This document shows, in pieces, positions 53,449 to 64,000 of a stretch of DNA of 64,000 nt. A program made the position numbers and the translations under genes. The notes beneath the pieces were generated by a model, which was not told the DNA's origin, searched no databases, and was given only the letters and a program-made list of their open reading frames with translations. Within the stretch, counting starts at the first letter, position 1; each line of letters starts with the position of its first letter. Source of the stretch: Paraspadella gotoi (lineage: Eukaryota > Chaetognatha); contig CM119266.1 in NCBI GenBank assembly GCA_051294375.1, positions 15,279,859 through 15,343,858 on the forward strand, written 5' to 3'.

Positions 53449-54220
53449 AAAGAGAGAGAGAGAGAGAGAGAGAAGAGAGAGGAGAGAGAGAGAGGAGAGA
53501 GAGAGAGGCGCTTGGGCGGAATCGTAAGGAGTTCCGAAAGAAGTTCGAGATCATAGAGGTGAGAAAAGCCTGGCGTCGTTGACAAGAGGGGAAAGCCAAA
53601 AAAAAAAGTTAGAAAGAAGTAAAAGGAAAGAATTCAAGTAAGAAGGTAAGCATAATAAAAGAAAAAGAGAAAAAGAGAAAGAAAGAAAGAAAAAAATAAA
53701 TCTAGATCGGGTCGCATCAGACAAAAGCGCATAATGTTCTGCTAAATTATATTTGCCACCCGCTAAGTTCTCGACCCTTCTAAGCCCTCTGCTGCGCGCC
53801 ACAATGCGATTTTCTTTTTTCTTTCTTTTTTTCCTTTTAATCGATTTTACACTCCTAGCTTCTCTTGTATCTTTTTTCCTGAGAGGCGGAAAATGGAAAA
53901 AGTATTATAAAATAAAAATTTTCCTGTATTATTTTATCATTTATTTCATTGTATTTATTCATGTCGACACACTCGTTTTTATAGAATGAATATAGCTAAC
54001 ATTTTTAAATACTTATTGCTCAGTGCTTCTGAACATCACCAAATAAATCTCGTGATCCCATTTCGCGATTCTTGACTCCAGCCACTTTTTCCAAGACAAA
54101 CCCATCTCCGTTTCAGACTCGATCCTTGACTCCCCCCCCAACTTTTTTTTCTCCCCTCAAAGATCCCTTCTCTAATGTCGTTTCCATCCGGAATCGGAGA
54201 AATCTCATTGCCGATCGTCA

Positions 54221-54329
54221 TCAACAATCATCCTCATCTTCATCGTCATCATCTTCATCATCGTCATCATCTTCATCATCTTCATCATCGTCATCATCGT
54301 CATCATCTTCATCATCGTCGTCATCGTCG
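54221..54329. repeat. TCN trinucleotide repeat (TCA/TCT/TCG)
   Basis: About 36 triplets of TCA, TCT and TCG. On the + strand one frame reads a poly-Ser run inside a 109-codon open frame, but no splice partner or flanking domain supports translation. Confidence 0.9.
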
Positions 54330-55239
54330 CCCCATGAGGTTTTCAGAGGATCGCGGTGCTTAAAATCCGATAATGGGCGACGAGACGTCGAGAGAGATTG
54401 AATATGGAATTAGGAAAAAAGGGTGAGTTCGAAAATCCCGGTTGCCATAGGGACAGGAAATTGTTTTTTTTTTTATTCCGTAAGTGAAAAAAAAAATCCG
54501 ACGTGTTCTTTCCATGTCATTTCCATTTCGAGCTTTCATGCTCCACTGTCTGTGAAATCTGCGAGGGTGGGACACTTGGACCGGTGGGATCAGGTGCTAG
54601 GGTTAAATTGGCAAGGAAAATCCACATTATATCCTTTTTTAATTCAGAGACATGATTCGGCCGACTATAACGACGAGAAATATTATAACAACATTCTATT
54701 TTATATTTTATGACAATATACAATTATATTTTCCGGGATAAACCACAATAATCGTCTCGATCTCATCCCTATCCCATCTCGGTCTGTTTCGAATGTTACT
54801 CAGATTTCATTTTCATCTAATCTCGATCTCATTCCTATCTCATCTGCATCTCACCTCGATCTCATCCCTATCACATCCCGAATCTCATCTGGTTGTTCCG
54901 ATCGTCCTGATTTTCTCATCGGCTTCGGATTGAATACAATAAACGAAGCCATTGAAGACAAGAGGGAACTGCCCATGGACCGGGACTTTCCCGCCCTTCA
55001 TTAATCTCTCTCGTTCTCAATCTCTCTCTCTATCTCTATCTCTCTCTCTCTATCTCTCTCTCTCTTTTCATAATATTATTCTATGCTAAAGCAAAGGGTC
55101 TGAAATTAATATCTCTTCAGAAAAGCTGTATCGGATTTATGGAATAGAATAATTGAGGCTTTGAATACATATTGAACAGACGAAGGGACCAAATGAGAAA
55201 CCATATCCTGTCTGTACGCTTTTTAAAAGATGAAAATGG

Positions 55240-55335
<96 letters not shown>

Positions 55336-55365
55336 GAAAGAAAAGAAGAAAAGAAAGAAAGAAAA

Positions 55366-55450
<85 letters not shown>
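55240..55450. repeat. Compound (GA)n-(GAAA)n microsatellite
   Basis: A pure (GA)n of about 85 bp followed by AGAAAAGA interruptions and about 95 bp of GAAA units. This changes from dinucleotide to tetranucleotide repeats in one continuous purine tract of about 210 bp. Confidence 0.95.
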
Positions 55451-55452
<2 letters not shown>

Positions 55453-57885
55453 GGGACAGAGAGAGAGAGAGACGAAAAGGTAACGAAACGAAAAGAGAAA
55501 CTCGACGCAAATATTCTACCTTCCCCTTTCGACTGCCGGTCATTATTTCCTTCAAACACGAGCCCTTACTGCACTGCCACCCTCCCCCCCCTAAAAAAAA
55601 CGCGAAAACTGAAACATTAATGGACTCGGGGAGGGGCTATTTATAGGAGTTCCTTCGCCCCTGGCAATGCTTCTCACCGAATAAATCTCACGGCGGCGAC
55701 TCTCTCTCGATCGTCCGTCTCGGGTGATTTGCTTGAACGTCTTCGGTGAGACGATTCATGCGAGGTGAGCGGAATGTGAGTAAATTACTTTGGATATCAG
55801 GGTTCTTTCAATCACCTGACGAGTCTGTGACCTTAAGAGTTGATAGCGCGGTTCGAAATCAAGTTTTGCTGATAAATTTGATTACTCTTTGTATAGTATA
55901 TGTATTGTATATATAGGATAGTGAATTGTCTTTGACTTTTTCTTTGTCTCAGACTCTCAGTGTCAACTATAACATCGACTATTTACGAACTTGAACAAAA
56001 TATCTTGTTCGGAAAATCAAATCAGACGAGATTTTGAGGAAAAAAAACAAAAAAAAAAACAAGGTCTCAAGTGAGTAAATGATGCGAAAGGGTGAGGAGG
56101 CTTCGACTCGTGAATTCGCGGCGACGACCGAAGGTGGAATGGAAAGGTGAGGTCGAGAAAGAAGCCCGAAAAAAATGCGTTTGCCTCTGATGAACTTTTT
56201 CTGCTCGCTGACACTTTCTTTTTAATCAAACATACTTATTCTTTTCAGAATTTTTTTAAAAATTAAATAATTAACGAAAATAATTAATTCGCTTTTCCCG
56301 ATTTCAGATTTACTTTTTACTCCGGCTTTAAAATACATTCCAAAGGATTAATTTTTACATAATTAAAAATAATAACTAAAACTGCTGTTTTAAAGAGTCG
56401 CCGTTCCCCGGGCAACGAAAAGAAAATAACGGCGGGCGATATATTCGCTTCGAACGACCACCTCCGCCGCGGGGTGTCTATTTAAAGAAACGCATTCGAA
56501 ATATAAGAAAAAGAGGAAGAAGAACGTGAAAAGAGGATTCAAACGAAAAGGGGGGGGGCGGATGAGGAGAAGGTATTTTCCAAGATGGCGGCGCAAAGAG
56601 GAACATATTGTAGAAGAAAAACCGAAAATAGAGAGGGAGAAAGGAAAGAGAATAGAATGAGTTCCTCATTGATGAATGGTTTTTTGACGAAGGAGAGAAG
56701 GGGTGTCGGGCAAAAGGGTGTGTAACTGAACGAGGAAGCGCTAAGAAAGTTCCAAGAACAACATTAGATTTGTTGACATTTCATTCTTGTAGTCATCTTG
56801 ATTTATTAAAAATATTAACCAAATTTGTCGCTATATTTTCTTTACAATTTCACTTCGCCCTCACTAGATTTTGGAAAAGGAAAAAGGGCGAAAGGATGTA
56901 ATAGAAAGACGTGGGGTAAGAAGGTCCTCGGCGCGAAGTAAAAAAACAAAAAAAACTGACGGGCCCATTTGTAAAACGTCGTCTTTAGCGCTAACGATTC
57001 TTTGTTTCCCGTTTCGTCCTCGACTGTTTTACCTCGACGCCGTCGTTAGTTTTGTCGCCTTTTTGTCGGCTCCTTTGTCGTTTTCTTTTGTCATTTTTCA
57101 GCCAAAATTTGGTTAGACTTTGAGGTGTCGGTTGACAACTTATGATGTTCAATGATGTTCATTGTCGGATATTTTCGACACTCGTCATTGTTCCTGTTGT
57201 TCTTTTTATTTCCCTTTAAAATATTTTGCCGTCATCTTTTCATTTTTCGACATCGTCATCGCCGACATGTTGTCGCTATCTCCTATCCTATTTTGTCATC
57301 GTTTTTACCTCTTTTTACTTATATTGATCATTCTCATTGTTTTATGTTGTTGTTTCCGTTGTCGTTAATCTCGTTTGCCGTATCAGTAGCTTCGATTCTT
57401 TTTTTTTTTCTTAAGGACGAAGATAACATTCATGAGGCAACAACCGCTTTATTACGTCAACTCGAATTAATTAAGAAAAATATAAGAGCAGAAAAATAGA
57501 GCAAAGAAAAAAAAAAGAAGAGTCCGATAAAAAAAAAAATTAGTATCTGCATCGATGAAGGGGGACGAGACGTGATCGGAATACAGGACGAGAGAAAGAA
57601 AGGAAGAAAGAAAGGAGAAAAGGAAGAAATAAGAGGATGAAAGAAAGGAAAAGAGAAAGGAGCGAAATGACGAGGGGGCCCCGAAAGGCCCGAGAAATGA
57701 AGCCGTCGTTAATTAAATCCTCTCTCCTTTCCTTTTTTTTTTTTATCGCCGCGATAAACTAGGATGTCTTCGAAATTTCTTAGCCGATCGGGGGAAAAAC
57801 GGATGAACGACGCTGCCGAGGAAAGACGGTAATCGTGAAAAATTTCCCTGAACGAAGTTTGCCGTGTTAATTGACGGTCGACTCA

Positions 57886-58205
57886 TTCTTATGTAAGGTG
57901 GCTCAAGACAACAGAGGAGAATAATCTTTTGAGTAGATTTCCGTACGTCGAGCCAAGTGGGCTGAGGGTGGCTGCTTTAACCCTTTATCATCCCCCTAGA
58001 ACGGGTTCCGGGCTTGAAACTAGGCTTGGGGGGGGTCGATAAGCCCCCAAGGCAGTTTACGATCCTTCCCACCCTAGTGGTCATGAGCTGATGGCTTTAC
58101 TCAATGAGCCAGGACTGGAGAACAAAGTCTACCAGGAGCGGGAGGTGAACTTGGGCTTGGACTTGGGCATTGCCCATTTTCCCAATGGGCAATGCCCGCT
58201 ATAGA
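57886..58205. repeat. G+C-rich probable non-autonomous repeat next to the Mx-like gene 3' end
   Basis: An abrupt G+C-rich block in A+T-rich flanks, ending in a strong inverted repeat (GGGCATTGCCCATT pairing with AATGGGCAATGCCC at about 58,166-58,198). It carries no long open frame. Its style (non-coding, hairpin end, about 300 bp) matches the small elements elsewhere in the window, but I found no second copy here. Confidence 0.4.
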
Positions 58206-58447
58206 TTACTTTACAAAATGGTAACTCTTTATTTTACTTTTTTTTTTCATTGTACATTTTTTCGTCAGAGCATTTTTGTTACAGATCGACAAAGCGGGTT
58301 AGGTACTAAAACGTTTTCCCGGACATAAAACCAACTAACAATTATTAACATAAGATTACAAAAAATCATTTGAATTTGATTTTGCACCGTCTCATTAAAG
58401 TGATTTTGATCTAAAAACCGTGCAATTCAATTTCAACGGCTTTTTTC

Positions 58448-60054
58448 TTAAAGTACAATTTGAACGTCTTTGATGATTTGGCTACTCAGTAGCTTTTTGG
58501 CATCTTCCACACTCCTCAGCTTTTTCCTGAGTTTATCACGAATCGCTCCGACATCCGGGTCTTCTCCCATCACGTGAATGTCATCCGTAGACGCATTGGC
58601 AATGTGAGCGTTCATCTATAAGTATTTTGAAGTATAGAGGCTGAGGATTTTTAAAGTGAACGGAATTTTAAAGTGAACGCAATTCGGCACTAGGCATTGT
58701 TAAAAATTGTAAACTTTTTATCTTGAAAGTATTGCGGTATAATTACATTGTCGGTTATGCTCTTGCTGAGCTGCAGCAACATAATGTACTGAATTTTCAT
58801 AGGCGCAATTTCCATCATTCTCCGGGACGCAATCCTGATGAAATTGAACAAATGTCGGCCAAGAGAACTTGCACACCCGGATTGTACTGAATACCTAAAT
58901 AATCGTATGAGCATTTTCACCAAAATTTATAAAAATTTAAGTAGATAAAAATTATTAATTCACTGGATGGTGTGACTTCTACTTCTGGATTAATATGAAG
59001 TATTCTGGCCACGTGCTCCAATTCTTGTCTATAGATGTTGTCCTACAATTAGAAAATGGTTTACTATTATTAAAAAGCATCTAAATTAAAAATGTTTCTT
59101 TTAATTTGAAATATACCTGCTCAAAAATCATGTTTTCCATTTCCAAGTAATCAGTTAAGGTTTTGTGACACTCGCTTTTGGCTTCCTTACTTAGCCTGGA
59201 GATAATCTCTTTCGCAACGTTGGCGAGATAAGGCAGCTGGCTCAGGTAGTAGTCGGCCAACTTTTCTAGGTCCAGTTCGACTTGACGATATACCTTTGAA
59301 TACCAAAAATTAACATATAGTCAGAAAGGGAAAAAAAGTTTTTAAGAGAATTTACAATTGACAGCGACCTCTTCCAGACAATGAAAAATCGGAGGCTTGC
59401 ACCGAGCGAGGAATTGCTTGATCTTAGTTTCAACGACTGCGGGCTTTTCGTAAACGGGCAATTGCGCTCCACGACGCAAGATCATCTGCTGTCGGATATC
59501 CTCGAGCAATTCCTCGTCCAGGGTTCCGATCCTCACAGTGCTGGTCGAGGCCTCACTAGTGAGAGACGTCAGAGAATCCGACCGAGTGATTTTCCTTTCA
59601 AGTAGATGATAAAAGTTTAAAATTTTTTATCATTTCTAAAATTTGTGATTTATGATTTTAAAATATTTGATATATTTAATATATGATTTTAATTCCTAAA
59701 ATTTCCTAATTTAGGTAATACTATTTCTTTCCCTTACAGAGAAAAGGAATGGTTACATAACTGTGTCAGTATATCTAAAAATAAATACAAGCTTATTCCG
59801 GTAAAAATCATAATAAAAGTGCATAAAACAATATACTCACGATTTCTTATTATCAGATTTTCTGAAAAGGAACAAAAAAGAAAACGGATGAATAATATAT
59901 CAAAATTTATTAGAATTAATATTTATATACCTCCCGAAAATCTTCTTTTTGCGTATAGTCAAAGAATGGCTTTCTTCTTTAGTATTTGGTTGTTGTGAGG
60001 CCTGAGTAAAATAAAATAAAATAAATATAAATAAATAAATAAATATAGAAAAAT

Positions 60055-60125
<71 letters not shown>

Positions 60126-63100
60126 GTAAATAAAAAACAAGGTTGCCCCGAAATATTAAATCGTTCTAACAGGTAGTTAAATTTTCTTCAACCTCTGCGA
60201 CTTCCTCAGTAGTCTTGTCAGCGTAAAACACATCCGGTGTGTCTGGCCGCATTTCGTCAATGTCCCTCGCGAGTTGTTCGCAGATTTGACGGAAAGAGGC
60301 AAAGAGTTGAATATCAGCGAAGCCGCTGCCACCAGAGGCTCGAATTATAAGCACCACCCTGCAAAATTCCCTAACTCCTCATTCGCCCTGCCAATCAAGT
60401 ATACACAGAGGCTCGAATTATAAGCACCACCCTGCAAAATTCCCTAACTCCTCATTCGCCCTGCCAATCAAGTATACACAGAGCTCGAATTATAAGCACC
60501 ACCCTGCAAAATTCCCTAACTCCTCATTCGCCCTGCCATCAAGTATACACAGAGGCTCGAATTATAAGCACCACCCTGCAAAATTCCCTAACTCCTCATT
60601 CGCCCTGCCAATCAAGTATACACAGAGGCTCGAATTATAAGCACCACCCTGCAAAATTCCCTAACTCCTCATTCGCCCTGCCAATCAAGTATACACAGAG
60701 GCTCGAATTATAAGCACCACCCTGCAAAATTCCCTAAACTCCTCATTCGCCCTGCCAATCAAGTATACACAGAGGCTCGAATTATAAGCACCACCCTGCA
60801 AAATTCCCTAACTCCTCATTCGCCCCTGCCAATCAAGTATACACAGAGGCTCGAATTATAAGCACCACCCTGCAAAATTCCCCTACTTCCTCATTCGCCC
60901 TGCCAATCAAGTATATACCAGCGCGCTGGTAGCCCATTCCAAACCTTGTTTATCAAAGAAATCATTTATTTATTCTGCCTTTTATTTTACTATTCTGAGG
61001 TCATTATGTTTACCGAGACATTTGGCTCGTAGATTTTCATTAAACTTTCCGATATGAGCCAATAAGTAAGTCCTTAGCTCGTTGAGGTCTTCCGGAGGAC
61101 CCTCGCCCAACTCCTTGAGCTCGGTAGAAAACTTCATGGTGGCATGGTTCAACTTTGAGGACAAACGTAACAAAAATTAACTAGAGCCTGTAGTGACAAA
61201 CTGATGTGATTGTCGCGTAACATTTTCTTACTTACTTGACGTTGTAATTGTGGCAATTCTGATTTGATTCGAGACGTGAGAGCGAAAGCCAGATTCTTGA
61301 TGCCGCATTTCGACTTTTCGATTTTATTAAAGTGTGGGTGAGTTGTAAAAAAAGCTGCCTGAGTTTAAGTAGTAAAAATTAACTCAGAAAAATACAAAAA
61401 TAATTAGACTTCAAGATGTGACACCTCTTCGGCAACCGCTTTAGCGAGGGGAATGTTATCTATCAAGTCTTGTTGGGATCGAGCCTTGACGACTATCCAA
61501 GGGTCTTTGCCCTTAAGCCTTACCTAATTTATTAAACAAAAATTTAAATAAAATATCGAGATAAAATAAAATGTAATCCTATTAATCATTAAACTACCGA
61601 TGATTCATTGTTTGCTAATTTGATCATTGAACTTTCCTCGCCTCTGCCGACCAAATCAGGTTTTGTCACAACCCCGATTGTCCTTTCTCCTTGCGGATCG
61701 ACCTATAAGACAAGTCTTATAAATAATTAATATGCCTTAAAAATTTAGGCGAGAGTTTTTAAAAAATATTTGGATAGGCGTCACGTACATCTGTACATCG
61801 CAGAAACATTCGCATAAATTAAATTGTAGCTCGAATTTTTTACCTCTTTTGCGAATTTAATAGATTCATTAACAGCGACATCAACGTTTGCTGGGCAAAC
61901 AACAAGGATAATTGTGCTGCTCATTGAGATATATCTGGAGGCAGAGAGAGAGCAAGGGAGGGAAAAGGGGTGGGTGACTGAAAGAGGATTAAATAGAAAA
62001 AACCAGAATGGCAATTCCAATATGTTGCGCCGCAGTGACCTTCCTATCTATCTAATCACGAGTATATCCTGGTGATCATATAATTTTTTATATATAATAA
62101 ATGCTCTATGGTTGATCAGTTTTTTGTAAATTTTTAACTATAACAACCAAATATTATACAAGATATGCCACATAAGTGGGATAGACTGATAGAAAGACTG
62201 ACCGACCGACCGACCGACAAGTGTCTTCATGAGTTGCTCCACGTGTACTCACGGAGGAGCTAAAAAATAAATTTATTAAATGAATGGATAATTTTTATAT
62301 TGGTTGTACCAATTTCATAAATGCTTTTATTTGATATTGTTTTTATACTTTTTATTTGACTTTTTTGTTTTTTCAAATATGTCTGTAACTTGGTTTACTT
62401 TCCAATTAGGCGCTTGATTTTTTGTTCAATGTCTGGATCTTGATCCTCTCCTGCCACCCTCACAATACCGGGCAGATCCACGACGGTCAAATCCGGGACA
62501 TATTCAGAATGCACCTCCAGCCGAATTTCAGTCTTAGGTAGATTTAGTTTGATCCTTAGATATTAGCCTATCAACACCCAACAGTAAGGAACTTTCAACT
62601 TGCTTACCTCTGAAACAGCTTTTTCATTGCCTCCTGTTAAATCTGTCTGAACATCTAAAACCTGAAAAACAGTTGTCTCAGCCTTAGATTAAACAATTTG
62701 TACTATTAGTAGAAGCTCAGTTGTTTCACCTTAGATCCCACGTCTTCTGGTCTCATTATATCCAGGTGAATATCTTGATTCCCTTTATTATACGTAAGTT
62801 TGGCTTTCCAAGGTTTGGTGACGTCGTGTACCATTCTGTTAAATGTTCATAAATTAATAAGTTATTTTTTCGTTTTATTTCCCCCCGAGATTCGCATAAA
62901 TTCCTGAAATCTTTGCCAGCATCTCTAGTTCCGTTCACCTGAGCTGAAGCGGTGCCCGAGTAACGATGCCTGTCCCGCGGGGAAGGCTGACCCCGGAGAG
63001 CGCCTCGACAACGGAAGATTTTCCCGATGATTGATCGCCGACGATCGTGATTTTCGGGACGGAGATAAGGCTGCGATACAACAATATGTGTACGTTAAAT

Positions 63101-63481
63101 TAATTAATTACCAAAAAAAAATGGAGATTAATTAACCGTCTCACTACTACAGACTGACAAACTTTTCAAACAGACAGACAGACTTTTCTAACTTTTAGTA
63201 AAACCGTGCCAGAGATCAAGGTCAAAGCGAAGGCATTGAGCAAGTATAGATATTTAAAAAATTAAAACATATATATATATATATACTTATTTGAACTTAT
63301 TTGAAGAACTTACAAATATGAAAGTTCTTTAAAACATATTTAACTTGGTACAAGACTGAACATGGACATCTTGAAGGAAAACTTACTTTTCATCGTCGAA
63401 ACCGGCGCTACGTATCTCGTCCACAAGATCGAGAAGAGGACGGACCTGCTCTTTAAAAGCCGATGACAAGGCGGGATTCAT
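58448..63481 (-). CDS. Mx: Mx/dynamin-like large GTPase, 19 exons, 705 aa
   Basis: Exons (- strand): 63,481-63,387; 63,070-62,939; 62,835-62,730; 62,661-62,608; 62,532-62,399; 62,259-62,249; 61,934-61,844; 61,702-61,598; 61,523-61,425; 61,358-61,236; 61,152-61,014; about 60,338-60,193; 60,001-59,931; 59,861-59,841; 59,594-59,369; 59,293-59,117; 59,042-58,964; 58,886-58,747; 58,615-58,448 (TAA). GTPase motifs: P-loop GDQSSGKS (43-50), the Mx-type [10 protein letters not shown] (61-70), DLPG (148-151) and TKPD (221-224). A stalk follows, with RRGAQLP where Mx proteins have RGRELPG, and a C-terminal effector region with MGEDPD. In animals Mx-type proteins are cytosolic, self-assembling mechano-GTPases; vertebrate Mx are interferon-induced antiviral proteins, while invertebrate roles are less certain. 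The length is near the usual 620-700. Oddities: exon 6 is 11 nt, and keeping frame from exon 5 needs one more base than GT-AG splicing leaves at 62,399. The exon 12 acceptor is weak and borders a minisatellite. An AATAAA (reverse) lies at 58,228. Confidence 0.9.
60056..60125. repeat. (GAAA)n microsatellite in Mx-like gene intron 12
   Basis: About 17 AAAG/GAAA units preceded by AAATA-rich sequence, in the 191-bp intron between exons 12 and 13. On the transcribed strand it is a (CTTT)n pyrimidine tract just downstream of the exon 12 donor. Confidence 0.95.
60336..60917. repeat. 73-bp minisatellite, about 8 units, in intron 11 of the Mx-like gene
   Basis: Unit GAGGCTCGAATTATAAGCAC... ending CAAGTATACACA, repeated about eight times with 72-74 bp spacing and only single-base differences; the last unit is partial and decays to TATATACCAGCG. 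The unit nearest exon 12 runs into that exon. On the transcribed strand every unit contains TTTTGCAG followed by GGTGGTGCTTATAATTCGAG, the acceptor and start of exon 12, so about seven spare acceptor-like sites precede the real one. A 73-bp unit is not a multiple of three. Confidence 0.95.
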
Positions 63482-64000
63482 CGTCAAGGTTTCGCGATGG
63501 CATTAAAATTCTCGAACTAAAAAAAAAGGGAGAAAAGAGAAAATAGACGTAGGCGAAAGAAGTTAAAACGCCAAAAAATAAACACGAAAAAAAAGTAGAA
63601 TGTACATTAAAGAGTAGTCAAAATTATATACAATAGAAGAAAAAATATAGTATCTAAATAATAATGAACATTTTTATATAGTTAATATTTTTACATAAAT
63701 CTATGAGCTATAACAATGTATGAAGAAGAAAAAATAAATTATCGTCTGACACAAATAAATGTTCATATCGCAATAAAATATTTTAATTATATTATTTATT
63801 GCGTCCGTAGATGTTTTGGGCTGACTGTCGCCATTCATGATAGCGCTGAGTTAATGATAACCCTAGGTTAATCTTAACGGTATGTATTTTATTTATTAAT
63901 AAGACAAACCCTAATAACTATTTTTAAGGGTTACCCCGTAGGTTGACCCTAAACTACCCTAAAAAAATTATTAATATTAAAAATTGCAAAATTACTTATT
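63482..64000. other. A+T-rich sequence upstream of the Mx-like gene
   Basis: Contains the immediate upstream region of the predicted start codon at 63,481 (A+G-rich, about 130 bp), then A+T-rich DNA with a TTAACCCTAGG-like patch near 63,850-63,960 (repeats of ACCCTAA). No gene, and no recognisable immune-response promoter element, was seen. Confidence 0.4.

Larger units (their letters stand above)
52881..57885. other. Non-coding stretch with microsatellites and isolated X-box/YY1-like motifs
   Basis: Holds (GA)n at 53,350-53,510, a TCN repeat at 54,221-54,329, (CT)n near 55,018-55,072, (GA)n passing into (GAAA)n at 55,240-55,450, X-box-like GTTGCCATAGGGAC at 54,441-54,454 and GTTCCCCGGGCAAC near 56,403, and a YY1-like CAAGATGGCGGCGC near 56,581. 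The ATG in the last opens 46 codons without recognisable features. No spliced gene could be built. Confidence 0.45.

Noticed and set aside
54072-54401. 109-codon frame with a poly-Ser run
   Set aside because: The Ser run is a TCN microsatellite and the flanks show no conserved features or splice partners.
57152-57499. 115-codon hydrophobic + strand frame
   Set aside because: T-rich sequence gives Phe/Leu-rich frames. There is no consistent start or homology signal and it overlaps other similar frames.
60336-60917. CRISPR-like direct repeat array
   Set aside because: Units are contiguous 73-bp tandem repeats without variable spacers and lie in a eukaryotic intron.

Overview
This is a nuclear window from an intron-rich invertebrate animal. 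Introns are short with GT-AG ends, exons keep consistent phase, and the DNA between genes is A+T-rich. It is crowded with (CT)n/(GA)n and (GAAA)n microsatellites, small non-autonomous transposons and hammerhead-ribozyme motifs of the type carried by Penelope-like retroelements. I cannot resolve the phylum from sequence alone. Five runs of N (10 or 25 bases) mark assembly gaps, and several of them sit at duplicated sequence.

Region 1 (1-23,032): 3' end of a large zinc-finger gene of the zfh-2/ZFHX type on the + strand. One Ala/Gln-rich exon lies at 3,686-3,994. Four more, including the stop codon, lie at 20,609-22,348, and all junctions agree in phase. Between them is a giant fold-back inverted repeat: left arm about 4,762-12,302, right arm about 12,721-23,032, with a gap at its centre. 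The left arm carries a second copy of the last four exons on the - strand. Three of its four exons have length-changing indels relative to the clean right copy. The right arm also contains a degraded extra copy of about 1 kb of itself (about 16.53-17.57 kb versus 19.04-19.65 kb), and 0.54-0.99 kb is a poor copy of 1.41-2.56 kb. This is either a real recent palindrome or, as likely, an assembly fold-back of unpolished reads.

Region 2 (23,033-37,645): mostly A+T-rich. It holds a TA-flanked palindromic MITE (28,905-29,521), a 1.54-kb hAT-type element with an 8-bp target duplication (29,707-31,248) hosting a nested tRNA-like SINE, and a ten-exon + strand gene for a 496-residue multi-pass membrane protein that resembles the XK-related family (31,290-34,409). 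A second SINE-like copy lies in one of its introns.

Region 3 (37,646-45,943): a five-exon - strand gene for a 251-residue, Ser/Thr-rich, single-pass membrane protein that I do not recognise. Its introns hold another 254-bp SINE copy and a 190-bp near-perfect palindrome with an intact hammerhead core.

Region 4 (45,944-58,447): no coding gene recognised. It holds many microsatellites, a tRNA-derived SINE, a G+C-rich probable repeat, and a concentrated promoter-like patch (one CRE and three RFX X-box motifs within 265 bp).

Region 5 (58,448-63,481): a complete 19-exon - strand gene for a 705-residue Mx/dynamin-like GTPase, with an 11-nt microexon, a one-base frame problem at one junction, and a 73-bp minisatellite built from its own splice-acceptor region. 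The genes do not form an obvious functional cluster.
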